From positions 1 to 64,000 of the forward strand of contig NRSV01000067.1 of NCBI GenBank assembly GCA_002286855.1: a stretch of 64,000 bases of DNA, in the 5' to 3' direction. Within the stretch, counting starts at the first letter, position 1. Each line of letters begins with the position of its first letter. Source of the DNA: Bipolaris cookei (taxonomy: Eukaryota; Ascomycota; Dothideomycetes; Pleosporales; Pleosporaceae). The notes under the pieces are model-generated. The model worked only from the letters and a program-made list of their open reading frames with translations, ran no database searches and was not told the DNA's origin. Made by a program: the position numbers and the translations under genes. Of the stretch, positions 20,301 to 31,655 are shown one piece after another.

Positions 20301-22454
20301 AGATCTTGGCCCAAGCTTGCAGCTCAGGTAATTTACTACTCATGTACTCCTTGACGTCTTCGCACGTTAAGTTGATTTCCAGTATGGTCGCCAAGTGGCT
20401 TGGTAGGAGTTTCTTAATCGTTTCCAAAAGAAAAGCTGTATCCCATTTGTTCGCCTTCATGGCTTCTTGGAAGAGTTCGTGTAGAAGCGTGCCATACAAC
20501 ATTGGTGCATTGGCTCTGCTCGTCGCTTTTACACGATCCTGAAGCACTGCTCGTCGAAGACAACCAAACGAATCTGCAACAACAGTTGACGAGATTAAAT
20601 GGTCTGGATGCAAAATAAGCATGTTGTTATGATCATCTACAACACACTGTCCGCCACTTGTAAACTCCCCTATGACATGTACAAATGAACCAGTTGTACA
20701 AGGCGTGTCAAACCAAGCTTGGCGTAGAATGATGGCTTTGAATAGCTTAGTCTTCTCTTCTTCAACCATGAGAACCTATAAAGCTTTAGCCGCAATGCTT
20801 AATACCTCGCTCGATTCGCAACTCACTTTCTCGGGCATCTGGTAGCCACGGTCAGTCGTGTAGGAGCTTTCATCTACCCTCTTCACCAGATAACGCTGAA
20901 TGGCCCTATTGTCCTGTTCACTCTTCGAGAGTAAGTAATGCTCTTTTAGTGGCGTGTCTTTGTTTTACATACGGTATTTCCTGGTCCTTGCGTTGCAGCC
21001 ACTTCAGCAGCGGCGAATTCGTCAGCACCAATATCTTCATCGAATTCATCATCGTCGTCTATCAGACTAATGACTGTAGCTGATACTGTGTCTTTAATAG
21101 CCCCGGATGGTCCCTTGTCTGCTGTTGGGGCTGGATCAGCTGTTAGGGATTCCATCGACCTCGTGTCATACAGTGATGCCACTTGTTCTAGGTCAGCAGC
21201 AAAGTCATCTTCGTCATCCATTCCAAACTCATCGTCGCTTCCAGTCTTTGAAGAAGCCGCTGCAGCTAGCTGTGGTTGCGGGTGTGAGGCTGCAGGCTGG
21301 CGAGATGTGTTGATATTGTTGGTGGAGTGGGCTGGTTGGCTGGCTTCATGGGGGGAGACATCCAAGGCTTCTACTAAGTCTGTATCGAAATCGTCGTCTC
21401 CAAAATCATCAGATGATTCCGCGGATGCTTCGAGTGGGACAGGTCCGGTCTTCTCAGCATTTACAGGTTTCTCGTCTTGCACATGTTCGTCATCTTCATC
21501 CAGAATGTCTCCCAATGAAGTTGATACGTGTTGCAGAGTCTCTGAAGTAACCACATCTTGTTCCCGAGGACGCCGTTGTACAGGAGAGCCGGACGATGAG
21601 TCTTGATGATCGCCAGCCCGGGGTAGCGGTGATGAACTCGATGGCAACTGTGAAGACAGCCGAGATTCTGATTTTGATACGCATTCTCGCATCCGCTTTA
21701 CCATGCTCGCAATGTTTGGCTTGGTGGGCTGCCCAAGCATGATACCATCTGAACTTGGAACATCAGCAAACACGTCCTCAGCAATCTCCTTTTCGGCCTG
21801 AAATACACCGTGCATCCTCCTTTTCTTTCTGTTGGATGCAGGAAACTCGACGCCACAGCTGGCCCATCTTCGAAGCCCACTCACGCTTCCGGCAGCAGCG
21901 GCAGACCTTGGTGAGGACTCGTTGATGAGGTGAGCAAAGGCTACACTTCTATTGGCAGTGGGGGTTCCCTTGCTGTTTGTATATCGTGACCAAAGTTCCA
22001 TGGCTGGATCGGCCTGGGGCGTTGTGATGTCTTGCCTGTTTGAGTCCAGCCTGTATTCTTCTTGGGAGGGACCAACGGGTGAGGAACTCCTAGCGCGCTT
22101 CTTGTTTTTTCGTGGCAACGGAGTGTTTACCGCTTGCGAGCCTCTCCATATCAATTGCTCTTCTGGAGAGGCCACGGGCGGCGGCGCATGTCTTGAGGAA
22201 TCATCGACGTTACCGACAAGATCCGCAAGCGGTAGTCGTGTGGTGGCCGGAGTTGACGGTGGCGGGCAGTCTACAACAGTGGGCAGTTTCGAAGTCCTGC
22301 TCGCCTTTGGGGTTCCCATTGACTCGGACCCTTTTCCTGGCACACTACGCAGATTCTCTTTCTCAGCCTCGCGTTCCTTGGCATTGGCGACAGATGGCAC
22401 GCCTTCGATGAATTGAAAGGCCTTGAGTTTGGTACGCGTCTGGATTGACGGCAT
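17345..22454 (-). CDS. DNA2: DNA replication helicase/nuclease Dna2
   Basis: Four exons, 20973-22454, 20827-20922, 20019-20775 and 17345-19974, give 1654 residues. Introns are 44-51 bp, GT-AG. About 490 residues of disordered Ser/Asp-rich N-terminus (IDDDDEFDEDIGADEF near its end) precede the RecB-like nuclease. That domain has FGCLRRAVLQD, PFEVKTGKNSS and a later CQKCYAQEAC, whose cysteines would bind the Fe-S cluster. The superfamily 1 helicase shows GMPGTGKTTT (Walker A), DYCIVDEASQ, NLEHQYRM, DKFQGRDKEVVIVS and NVALTRARSKLVILG. Dna2 trims long flaps in Okazaki fragment maturation and resects double-strand breaks. Length and motif order match the family. Confidence 0.96.
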
Positions 22455-22904
22455 TATGGGAGGACCTGTAACTATCTGTCGCGTCGCGGGTGGGTTCTGA
22501 TTACTGTGATGGTGGGGGAAGGCGCCGTTGCGCGAGCGGTTCCATTGGCCTCGATATTGCTGCGGGTGTCTTGGATAAGTGCTAGGCTAGTGAATCATGT
22601 ATCGTTATCAAATTACCTTTGGTTTCTGGTCCTGGTCGAAAAAAGACTTTTGCCGCGTCGACATGGAAATGGACAGCGGGCAGACTATACGTTTGCAGTG
22701 TGCAGTTGAGCGCGTTCACGCGTCACGGGCAACCAATAGGATGGGATATTGCCACGGGTTCGCGACTAAGGTCACGTGAGTCATTAAGTTGCTAGGGCCA
22801 AGCGATGTCGGTCCAAGGAATGTGGGACTGCGGTACTGCACGGAACATGCGTCAGCTACGATGCTGCAGACCACTGAGTCGAACCAGTTCGCAGTCGTCT
22901 AATA
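22455..22904. promoter_or_regulatory. DNA2 promoter region with a possible MluI cell-cycle box
   Basis: This stretch lies between the DNA2 start and a pogo insertion. It contains ACGCGT at 22718-22723, the MCB core bound by MBF in promoters of yeast replication genes, and CCAAT near 22732. ACGCGT also occurs elsewhere in the window inside coding DNA, so the match alone is weak. It is noted because DNA2 is an S-phase gene. Confidence 0.35.
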
Positions 22905-24758
22905 ATAACGTACTCCACCAGTAAGCTGGCCACACCAGTAAGCTGGCCGCCCCACCAAACCTGACGCGACTCTCTGCGTAATTGCTCTACAACAACGTAA
23001 TAAAATAAGATAAAATTAAGAGATATTATTCTTTAGGAAGCTCTACATGAAGTCCGAGTATGTCCTTGAACGTGGCACTTCGTGCACGTCGGCGGCGCGC
23101 GCTGACGTCGCTCACCACCCTGGCTCTGGCCAGCCTCCATCACCACCCTTTCTGCCTCTGCAGCCATCTGCTGAGCCTGTTGGGCTTGAAGCACCCCGCC
23201 AGTAGCAATATATTGACGCTGCCGGTCTTGCTTTTGTCGTTGGCGCTGGACTTCTGCACGTAGCTTCTTATTCTCCTCTATAACTATTGTTGCTGATTGC
23301 ATAGCAAGCTGAGCGCTTTTAGCGAGCTGGCGTATCGCAATGCTTGTTGGGCTCTCTGATTTCCGGCGAAGCCGCTCTTGGAGATAGCGTACCTGCTGCT
23401 GAAGCTCTGCTACTGTATGTGGTGTCTCTGTCTGCGCTGCTGCCGCTGGCGCTGCAGCATTACTATCTGTAGTCGTCTGTGGTGAAGACGGTGTTCTGGC
23501 TATGGTAAGCGACGATAGAACGCGATCTGGACAAGGAGGGATAAGGCCTGTCGCTTGAAAACCAGCCTGGATATTCTGCTGCGTGAAAACTATTGGCCGG
23601 ATCTGTTGGTAGACTGTAAGGAAGTCTATCTTGTCAATGTGGTAGACGCCTTGGCAGGCGAGCTTCTCAATCTCACGCCCGTACGCCCGCTTAAGCGGCG
23701 AGAAGCAGCTAACATCAAGCGGCTGAAGAAGATGCGACGTATGCGGCGGCATACAGAGAGTAATAATCTTATTCTCGGCGCAGTACTGGTCGAACTCTGG
23801 TGTAGCGTGGCTGCTGTGGCCGTCTAGGATAAGAAGTCGATAGACTCCAGCCGTACGAGCTGCCGTATGCCGATTAAAATGCTTCACCCACTCTACACCA
23901 AGCTGATCAGTCGTCCATACATTGTCTGAGACGCCGATAGCCCAGTCTAGTGGGAGATTGGGGTACCAGCTGCTCTGGTGGGCCTTGCCAGACAGGATCA
24001 CTAACGGTGGTAGACACCAGCCAGACGCGTTCACGCACTCGATTACTGTAACCCATTTGCGATTGCCTGGCTGTACAACAACTGCTCGGCCGACTCTGTC
24101 AGAGCTTGTAACTACCTTTGACGTTGCAGCGACGCCCATTGCGAATCCAGTCTCGTCAAAGTTGTAGATGTCTTGGTCTAGGACGCCGTACGTCTGGCGC
24201 GTCTCTTCTACTAGCTTAAACCAGGCTGCAATTGCGATAGGATCCTCACAGGAAGCGCGCTGACTATGAAATCTTCTAGTCCACTTTGTCTGGAGCTCTG
24301 GCTGGTTCTGGATAAAGCGCGATACCCAGTTCTTGCCAACAGGCTGTGGAGGTGGATCTTGGCCGCGCGCAGCGAGTAGAGCGTCTGCCATTCGTCGCAC
24401 GTCAATGATATGGGGCGGAAAACCGCGTCGATCAAGGTCTAGGATCCATTGCACAAGAGACTGCTCTTCAATAGGTAGTAGCTTTCGGTTGGTAGAGACT
24501 ATCTCTGATCGTGGCTGGGTACCGTGGAGACGCGTCTGAAGAGTTGACTTTGGTACATCGTACGCTTTCGCGAGACTATAAATAGATTGTTTTGGGTTAT
24601 TACGATATGAAGCTATAGCAAGACTTATTCTGCCTTCACGAGAAGTCTGTATAGAGCGCTGTCGGCGCGGCATGGTGGTGGTTGTGGAGAGAGTCGCGTC
24701 AGGTTTGGTGGGGCGGCCAGCTTACTGGTGTGGCCAGCTTACTGGTGGAGTACGTTAT
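22905..24758 (-). mobile_element. Intact pogo-like DNA transposon, family B, 1854 bp
   Basis: Perfect 71-bp terminal inverted repeats occupy 22905-22975 and 24688-24758, flanked by TA at 22903-22904 and 24759-24760. The exact boundary is uncertain by up to 3 bp because the flank also reads TAA. Each repeat holds two adjacent 17-bp boxes (CACCAGTAAGCTGGCCA, then the same with a final G) followed by CCCCACCAAA. The transposase is uninterrupted. Perfect repeats, an intact frame and no RIP-like change point to a young insertion. It sits in the shared intergenic region of DNA2 and the oxodicarboxylate carrier. Confidence 0.95.
23033..24673 (-). CDS. Pogo-like DD35D transposase, family B
   Basis: 546 residues. 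The N-terminal psq-type helix-turn-helix (SIYSLAKAYDVPKSTLQTRL, about 30-49) is followed by a CENP-B/Tc5-type DNA-binding region (about 65-135, with VGKNWVSRF). Catalytic aspartates: D173 in YNFDETGF, D284 in LLILDGHSSH and D320 in LLQPLDV, with 35 residues between the last two. After SPLKRAYGREIE come a Gln/Arg-rich coiled coil (about 410-500) and a C-terminal zinc knuckle (CTKCHVQGHTRTSC, CX2CX4HX4C). No stop or frameshift is present. It would bind the terminal boxes and move the element by cut-and-paste into TA sites. Confidence 0.95.
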   Translation of the reverse strand: MPRRQRSIQTSREGRISLAIASYRNNPKQSIYSLAKAYDVPKSTLQTRLHGTQPRSEIVSTNRKLLPIEEQSLVQWILDLDRRGFPPHIIDVRRMADALLAARGQDPPPQPVGKNWVSRFIQNQPELQTKWTRRFHSQRASCEDPIAIAAWFKLVEETRQTYGVLDQDIYNFDETGFAMGVAATSKVVTSSDRVGRAVVVQPGNRKWVTVIECVNASGWCLPPLVILSGKAHQSSWYPNLPLDWAIGVSDNVWTTDQLGVEWVKHFNRHTAARTAGVYRLLILDGHSSHATPEFDQYCAENKIITLCMPPHTSHLLQPLDVSCFSPLKRAYGREIEKLACQGVYHIDKIDFLTVYQQIRPIVFTQQNIQAGFQATGLIPPCPDRVLSSLTIARTPSSPQTTTDSNAAAPAAAAQTETPHTVAELQQQVRYLQERLRRKSESPTSIAIRQLAKSAQLAMQSATIVIEENKKLRAEVQRQRQKQDRQRQYIATGGVLQAQQAQQMAAEAERVVMEAGQSQGGERRQRAPPTCTKCHVQGHTRTSCRAS

Positions 24759-25095
24759 TACCCGATGTATTACATAACGTAGATTTTGTCCAGAACGGTA
24801 TATTTGACCAGGCATTGGAAGTGTGGGGCAGGTCGAGGAACAGTAGCTTTTGCACCCCCACCAAAGCTGAAGTGGAAGTGGAAGTGAAAGTTGAAGCAGC
24901 GTCTCGCAACCGAAGGCGGGAAGCTAGGGCCAACTTTGGAGATATTATACATACAATCCATGACATCCCACGCTCCACGGCTCTTTCCCCAGATTGTGTG
25001 CCGTGCATCCCTCTCTTATTCCTACTAGCACTGCACCGGCACTTCTTCTCGCTGCCCCTCCGACATCTCTCTTCCTCCACCATCCTGCCCTCAAA
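24759..25095. promoter_or_regulatory. Promoter region of the oxodicarboxylate carrier gene
   Basis: This is 337 bp between the pogo end and the carrier start. It has a short GAAGTG repeat near 24870-24892 and a pyrimidine-rich stretch before the ATG. Before the transposon inserted, this and 22455-22904 would have formed one divergent promoter of about 0.8 kb. Confidence 0.5.
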
Positions 25096-26478
25096 ATGTC
25101 TTCTGCCGATGCGAAGCCGTTGCCTTTCGCCTACCAGTTCGCGGCCGGTAAGTTACAGCTACTCTAGTCCTTTTCAATGCCGATTCAGCGGTTATCTGCA
25201 CAACTACCGATAGCTGCCCACCAAAATACATGCAGCTCCAATGCGCCTTCTCGGCTGTACGACGGCAACCTTTTGCCACCATCTTAGTTATAGCTATGGT
25301 TTTATACGGATGCGCGCTGACTATCTGTGTGTCAAGGTGCCGTAGCTGGTGTGTCGGAGGTGAGTGGGCGCAACTCATCGTTCGTCGAGCTCGCGTGATA
25401 CCACACAATGCTAATTGGCCTGGCGCATATAGATCCTGATAATGTATGGCTCACTCACTCCCTTCATCTCTATGCGACTAACGCTGACTCATTCTCAAGG
25501 TACCCTCTTGACGTTGTTAAGACCCGAGTGTAAGAGACCAAACATCCAATCACTTCGCAACCGCCTCTAATTGCGCGCAGACAACTTCAGACCGGCAAGG
25601 CAGTTGGTGACGAGGGTTATAATGGCATGGTGGACTGCTTCCGGAAGATCATCAAGAATGAAGGGTACGGCTACAACGCATAGGCAGTAACCCCAACCGG
25701 AGGAGCTGACGTTTGCCAGTGCCTCGAGATTGTACCGCGGTATTACTGCTCCCATTCTGATGGAGGCTCCAAAGAGGTGCGCATTTCTCTATTCGCTTTC
25801 ATCTTCCTCCAACTCACATGGCCTAGGGCCACCAAGTTTGCTGCCAATGACTCATGGGGTGCCTTCTACCGCAACCTCTTCGGCCAATCCAAGATGAACC
25901 AGTCGCTGTCTATCCTCACTGGCGCCACCGCCGGTGCAACCGAATCCTTCGTCGTCGTACCTTTCGAGCTGGTCAAGATTCGGTTACAGGACAGGGCCCA
26001 GGCGCACAAGTACAACGGCATGATGGACTGTGTTATGAAGATTATCAGGCAGGAAGGCCCTCTTACTCTGTACCAGGGTCTGGAGTCAACCATGTGGAGG
26101 CACATTCTCTGGAACGCCGGATACTTTGGCTGCATTTTCCAGGTCCGCGCTCTCCTACCCAAGGCAACCGACAAGAGAAGCCAAATCTCAAACGACCTCC
26201 TGTCTGGTGCTATTGGTGGCACAGTCGGTACCATTGTCAACACGCCCATGGACGTGGTCAAGTCGCGTATTCAGAACTCGCCAAAGGTTGCCGGCTCAGT
26301 ACCCAAGTACAACTGGGCATGGCCTGCACTCGGCACCGTCATGAAAGAGGAGGGCTTCTCGGCCCTCTACAAGGGTTTCCTACCCAAGGTTCTCAGACTT
26401 GGTCCCGGAGGTGGTATTCTGCTTGTCGTCTTTACTGGTGTCATGGACTTTTTCCGTACTATGCGTGACGGTAAGTAG
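25096..26478 (+). CDS. ODC1: Mitochondrial 2-oxodicarboxylate carrier (Odc1/Odc2 type)
   Basis: Seven exons: 25096-25147, 25337-25359, 25433-25443, 25500-25529, 25581-25664, 25720-25776, 25827-26478, giving 302 residues, the family length. Exons 2-4 are only 23, 11 and 30 nt. With them the first carrier repeat reads ILIMYPLDVVKTRVQLQTGK; repeats two and three carry VPFELVKIRLQ and TPMDVVKSRIQ. ATKFAANDSWGAFYRNLFG and AGYFGCIFQVRALLP match oxodicarboxylate carriers. The protein exchanges 2-oxoadipate and 2-oxoglutarate across the inner mitochondrial membrane, linking lysine metabolism and the TCA cycle. It is divergent from DNA2, with a transposon in the promoter interval. Choosing Odc1 over Odc2 is not possible from sequence. 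Confidence 0.92.
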
Positions 26479-27556
26479 ATGGTGGGCATATACAGTGAGG
26501 AGAGGAGAGGGCGCAATGTTTATGAGCTTTCCTCTAGAAAATACGAGAGTATGACCGAGGAATATATGATAGACTGTAGATCAAGCACACTTTCTTGCTG
26601 CACCAGCAGCTGGACTGAATACATTCTCACAACCCAAACTTTTGCTACAGTGATGTAGCGCTCACACATGATAGAGGAGAAAAAGCGAACTGACAAAATG
26701 TATAAGCTTTATAGTGGGAAAATCGTTGCTTAGCTATGGATGCATTCCCTCCCAATCCAATCCAATCGAATCGTTTGTTCGTTCATGGCAAAAGAAGAAA
26801 GAAAAAGAAAATGACCATCTAGGACCAATCCATCTCGCAAGGCAACAAAGACCCCAAAAAAAGTCCTACTATCCATACGAAGAAAAGAACACAACGCCAT
26901 CGCTAATGCACATGGTTGACCCTTCCCACGCTGAGTCCCTAGCCAAACAAATTTTTCATCTGCTTTTTATTTCCCAGTCCAATCCAATATGTACTTGATA
27001 TGGAGAGAAGAAGGAAGACAGACTATGAAATGAGTGAAAGGTGCATAAGGAAAAAGATGTGTGATACAAGAGAGAAAACAGTCTTCCCATCTACTTGCCA
27101 AGAAACGCGAGCGGCAAGTAATGAGAAGAAGAAAGCCACAATGATGATGGTGAAAAATTGAAGCCCAGAGAAATGATAGAGAATAGAAAAGACGCCAGGC
27201 TGACACGTAATCTTATAGGAAACACCACCGCACCCTTACCCACTTCACTCAGCTCCCGTCCTAGTCTCACGAGCCCCTCCTCCCCCCCACTCGCAGACGG
27301 CGTAAATGGCGGGAGTGGGGATGTGAATCCCGTGCTCCAATTCGGCGAGAGCGTAAGGCCGGGATTCAAACGACCAGTTTTTGTGGCATCAAGGCTTGAT
27401 TTTTGGAGAGAGAGACGACGAGTGACTATAGGGCAGAAAAGGAAAAGAGAGAAGTAGAGTTAGCGTGCGCGTATCAAATAAACGAGGAAAAACAAGGAGT
27501 TAAGAAAACTGAGTAAGTCTTCTGATTTGGGTGGAAGATGAAAGGGAAAGGGGGAA
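26479..27556. other. Intergenic between convergent genes
   Basis: Roughly 1.1 kb between the carrier and the MAPKKK stops. It is purine-rich on the + strand with many AAGAAAG-type runs and the CCAATCCAATCCAATCG repeat near 26754. I see no domain-bearing reading frame. It is probably two 3' untranslated regions. Confidence 0.5.
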
Positions 27557-30500
27557 CTAATTGTAGGTAGAGTTTTGCCTACTACTATGAGGAGTTCCGC
27601 TGCTGGAATTAGTATCGCTTGGAGTTGCGGGCTCAAGACTGAGTTGAGCACGGAGCGTCATGATCCATTCGTGCTGGAGCAACTCGACTGCACTGGCTCG
27701 CTTGTTTGGATCGCGGTCGAAGCATTTCTTCAAAAAGTCGATTCCCGTTTCGCTGAGTTGGTCGCGAGATGGTAGCTGTGGGGGATCGCCTTGGGCAATA
27801 TGGTACATGATGGCCCACTCGTTGTCCATGGATGCCCAGGGACGGCGCCCCGTGGCCATTTCGAGGATCACGCAGCCGAGGGACCAGATGTCGACGGCAC
27901 CATGGCGACCTGTGCTTCCGCCGCGAATGACTTCAGGAGACATGTACATGGGGGTTCCAGTCATTGAGCGTTGGCGGCCTTGACGTGTAGCGTTGTGTTC
28001 TGCAGCGAGGGTTCGGCCTTGGCGAGCAATGAGCTTTGCAGCGCCAAAGTCGACAAATTTGATTACACCGTTGTGATCTAGGAGGATGTCTGGATAGCGT
28101 CAGTATACGAATATGGGTGATTGAATAACAAAACTCACTTTCGGGCTTGATATCACGGTGTACAACACCGGAATCATGAAGGTAGGCAAGACCCTCTAAC
28201 ATCTGCAGTGCGTAAACCATGATGACAGTCTCGTCTTCAATGCGTCCATGCTCCAGCAGACCAGCAAGCGAACCACCAGAGCAGTACTCCATGAAAATGT
28301 ACACCTTGTCTCGATGTGGCTCGATACCATAGTAGGACACAATGTTGGGGTGGTCCAGCACCTGCAGCACTCCCATCTCGTCTCGGATCTGTGCGACAAT
28401 TGTGGGAATGAGCTGGGGATCTTGGAGACGGATTTCCTTGACAGCCATGAGGTGATTGGAGTCGAGATTCATGGCTGCGTATACTGATCCAAAGGTTCCA
28501 CCGCCAACAAACTGACCCTGCTGCCAGCGCAGAGTAACGTTGGTAGCAGATGAAGAGAGGTAGGTAAGAGCTCGGTCGGCTTCGTTAGAGTCCTCCAGCA
28601 CCCTGCCCAATGCTTGTCGTTCAGCTTCCTTTTCCTTTCGGAAAGAGTCGATCTCTTCGAGTCTCTGCATCCATTGTTCTTGTGTTATTTTGATGGATTC
28701 ATCGTCGTCCTTGGCATTCTTAGGGTCCAGCATGCTCTTACCCGCAATGGCGTTCAATCGCTGGCGCTCGGCTTGAGCAGCAATGGTGGATCGAGCGCCC
28801 ATGATATCAAAGTGAGAAATGAGCACTGACATGCAGCCAGCAACTTTTAGGCGTAGTTGGGAGTACTCATCGTCGCTGATGGACAAGATGTTCTGACCGC
28901 GAGTCATCATCATGGCAAACTCCAAGGCTACGACAGCCCACCGGAACGTCTTGCGGTCAGATGCAATACAATCATCGCAAATGAAACTGACCCAGTCAAG
29001 AGCTAGCCTTGTAAGCCTGATGTTGTTCATCGCTCGACGGTTGTAGTCCATGTAGAGCACCGAACGCTGACCAAATTCTGTTGCAAAAGCAAAACAGGTT
29101 TGAATGAGATCCTGGCAATCAAGACCAGCCGTTTGTCTGCGAACAATCTCAACGCTGTCCATGATGGTGTTGGATAGGGTGTATGCAGTTTGCTTGATCT
29201 TTAGCAATTCCGCATTGACGCGTGGAAGATTGGCACGTTGATCGATCAAGGTGTGTAGTTCTATGCCAATACAGGATAAGAACGACATATTTGCATTAGC
29301 TAACCGTTGCTGGGAGCCGTCGGCAACAAGTCGCAAACGACCAGCCTTGAGATCCAGATGAGGCTCGATGATATTGGCCGACATCCTCTTGCCTGACCAG
29401 TAAAGAGGTTGCTCTGGCTTGATAATGAGAACATATGGGTTTGAGGGGTCTTCCGGGGCCTCTTCAGCATGGTAACATGTCGTAAGCAGCGATTGAATGT
29501 CATTGGGACGATCAAGTGCGGCAGGCGAGGCAACAATGTAAAGGCCCGTATTGTTGGTACTGGAAGTCTCGACAAGGAAATGTCCTGTAATTACCAACGA
29601 CTCGTACAGCTCGTGCAGCTGTTCCTCATCCAAATCTATGTTATTAATATTGTACTCGGTGCAGTTCTCAAAACGTTGTGTTAGAATCCTGGAGAAACGG
29701 AACAGCTTTCGTTGTCGCACACGAACAGAGTCTAAAATCTGTTTGTAGCGCTTTTCCATCTCAGACCCAGTGAGCTCATCGGGTCGGCGCTGGAGTTCTC
29801 GCTCAAAGTGTGCACTGAGACGGGTCAGGGATTTGGAGGTAAGAACACTAAACTGCTCTGCCGTCACCACATCGCCGCCTTGAAGTTGACGACCTAGCTT
29901 GTTGCAAAAATCCCATTCCTGTTCAAGAATTTCGGCTTCTTTGAATGTGTTCTTGTTGGCTGCCAGCTTCCAATTGAGCATCTTGAAGTAGAACTTGAGA
30001 GCATCTAGAACAACCTGATCAAAGTTCTCCTCAATGCACGGTGGCAGGTCCCAGCCAGGCTCCGGCCGCGAGATGACCATGTAGCTTTCCTTAACCTGGC
30101 CAGCCATGGCAAGAAGAATCTGGAACTGGGCAATCATCTGCTCAGCCATCATGACACCTTGCTGTGATGGGTCTTTGATCTTCTTGGCATAGGACAGGCG
30201 AACGCGGATAATCTCCTGAAGTAGACGAGAGGGGAAGTTGATGAGAGTCAGCAACTCTTCGATATAAGGCGGGAGATGCCTGTCGGCGAATCCCTCTGCG
30301 TTTGCGATGAGTGTAGCCTTTGCTTTTTGAATAACCTTTTCCAGAGGCGTCAGCAGGTTGGTATCTCCCTGTAGGGACTTGAGACCATCCTCTTTGAGTA
30401 TCCGGTCAATAAACGAAGACTCATCGGTCAGATGGTGGTCATGAGAAGAGCGAGGGCGGGGCTTGGTAAAGTCCAACTCCTCGTTGCCAACCCATTTTTT

Positions 30501-31655
30501 CAGGATAGACATCTCAGTGTTGATAAGGGCAATGGTATTATGCCAAGAAATAACAGCGTCGCAGGCGTCCTTGTAGGGTTGTGAAGCTGCTCTGGGATAT
30601 GCAGCCTCGAGAGCCTGCCGTGTAGGGTAGGCACTCTCCACCTTTTCAATCTTCTTGACGATATCCGCAACCTGTTGGGCAGCCGTCTGACCAGCCTCAG
30701 CCTCTCCACCAACTTCAAAGGAAATAATGCTCTCAAGGTTGGCGCGGATCTTGCTCCTTGTGTCGTCAACTATCCGCCGTTGTGCCTGCAGCGAGCGGCC
30801 ACAGACCTTTGCGCGGATGCCCATCCAAATCTCCGCCTTCATAGTGCTGTCCCCTTGTTGCTCTGAGCTACCAATCAAGCGCTTCTTCTCCTGCTTAACA
30901 ACATCACCCGTCAACACACTGGCCAGCATCGAGTGCCACTCGAGGCGCTCGCGATTGGCGGGAATCTTTAACTCCTCAATTGACGGCTGCATGTCGTCAT
31001 TGCCATAGTAGAGGAGCGTCTCCTGGTCATAGGGGTCGTTGTCAACATAGTCAGCGGTCGAGGGCGAGTCGTCGTCGGTCTCCGAGTCGGTACTATAACC
31101 GAGGCTGGGAGTGCGCAGGGCTGGGTCGAAGAATTCATCTTGCTGATCCTCCTGGCGAATGCGCTGAACATAGGCCTTTTCCTGGGCGCGGTACTCGGCG
31201 TTGGGGTTGCGACGCGAGCGCGTGGCTGAGTTGTTACGCTGGCGGTGGGTGTTGGAATTGAGGGAGAATTGCTGGGGACGGCGAGCAGGAGCATATGCGT
31301 TACTAGGAGTGCGCACAGCAGCAGGACGCTGGCCTCTACTCGCGGAGCTGAGGCCAGAGCCGTTGGGCTGTTGGGTGGCGGGTGGGACGTCGGTCATGAT
31401 CTGGGGCCCACGAGGGCGCGACGAGGCTGGAGCGGCCGTGTTCCAGCCGTAGGCCGACTCGCGTAGGGGAGCAATATCGTCGACAGCGGCGGCGGGCTGG
31501 ACAGGCGGAGCAAAGTTGTATTCGCCATGATGCTCCATGTCCCCAGCGCCAAGCAGGGCATCGTGATCCGAGTCGGCAGACGAACCAGACCCCGAGCTCT
31601 CCAGGCGCTGAGGCTCGGGGGCGTTGACGACGACGGGTTTAGGGACGTCAGCCAT
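27557..31655 (-). CDS. SSK2: MAP kinase kinase kinase, Ssk2/Ssk22 type (HOG pathway)
   Basis: Two exons, 28139-31655 and 27557-28089 (49-bp intron inside the kinase domain), give 1349 residues. The start is the first ATG in frame, 31655. A disordered N-terminus (about 1-200) is followed by a long helical regulatory region typical of Ssk2 and fission yeast Wis4. The kinase domain (about 1040-1310) has FVGGGTFGSVYAA, AVKEIRLQ, VHRDIKPEN (the last residue completed across the intron), VDFGAAK and GTPMYMSPEV. In yeast this kinase is activated by the Ssk1 response regulator and phosphorylates Pbs2, leading to Hog1 activation in osmotic and oxidative stress. A Ser/Thr-rich tail of about 40 residues ends the protein. 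Confidence 0.94.

Noticed and set aside
21070..21606. Ser-rich 178-codon frame opposite the DNA2 N-terminus
   Set aside because: Antisense of a low-complexity acidic exon; composition follows from the Dna2 codons.
25854..26468. 204-codon frame in another phase of the carrier exon
   Set aside because: It is the +1 shadow of the last carrier exon and has no membrane or domain pattern.
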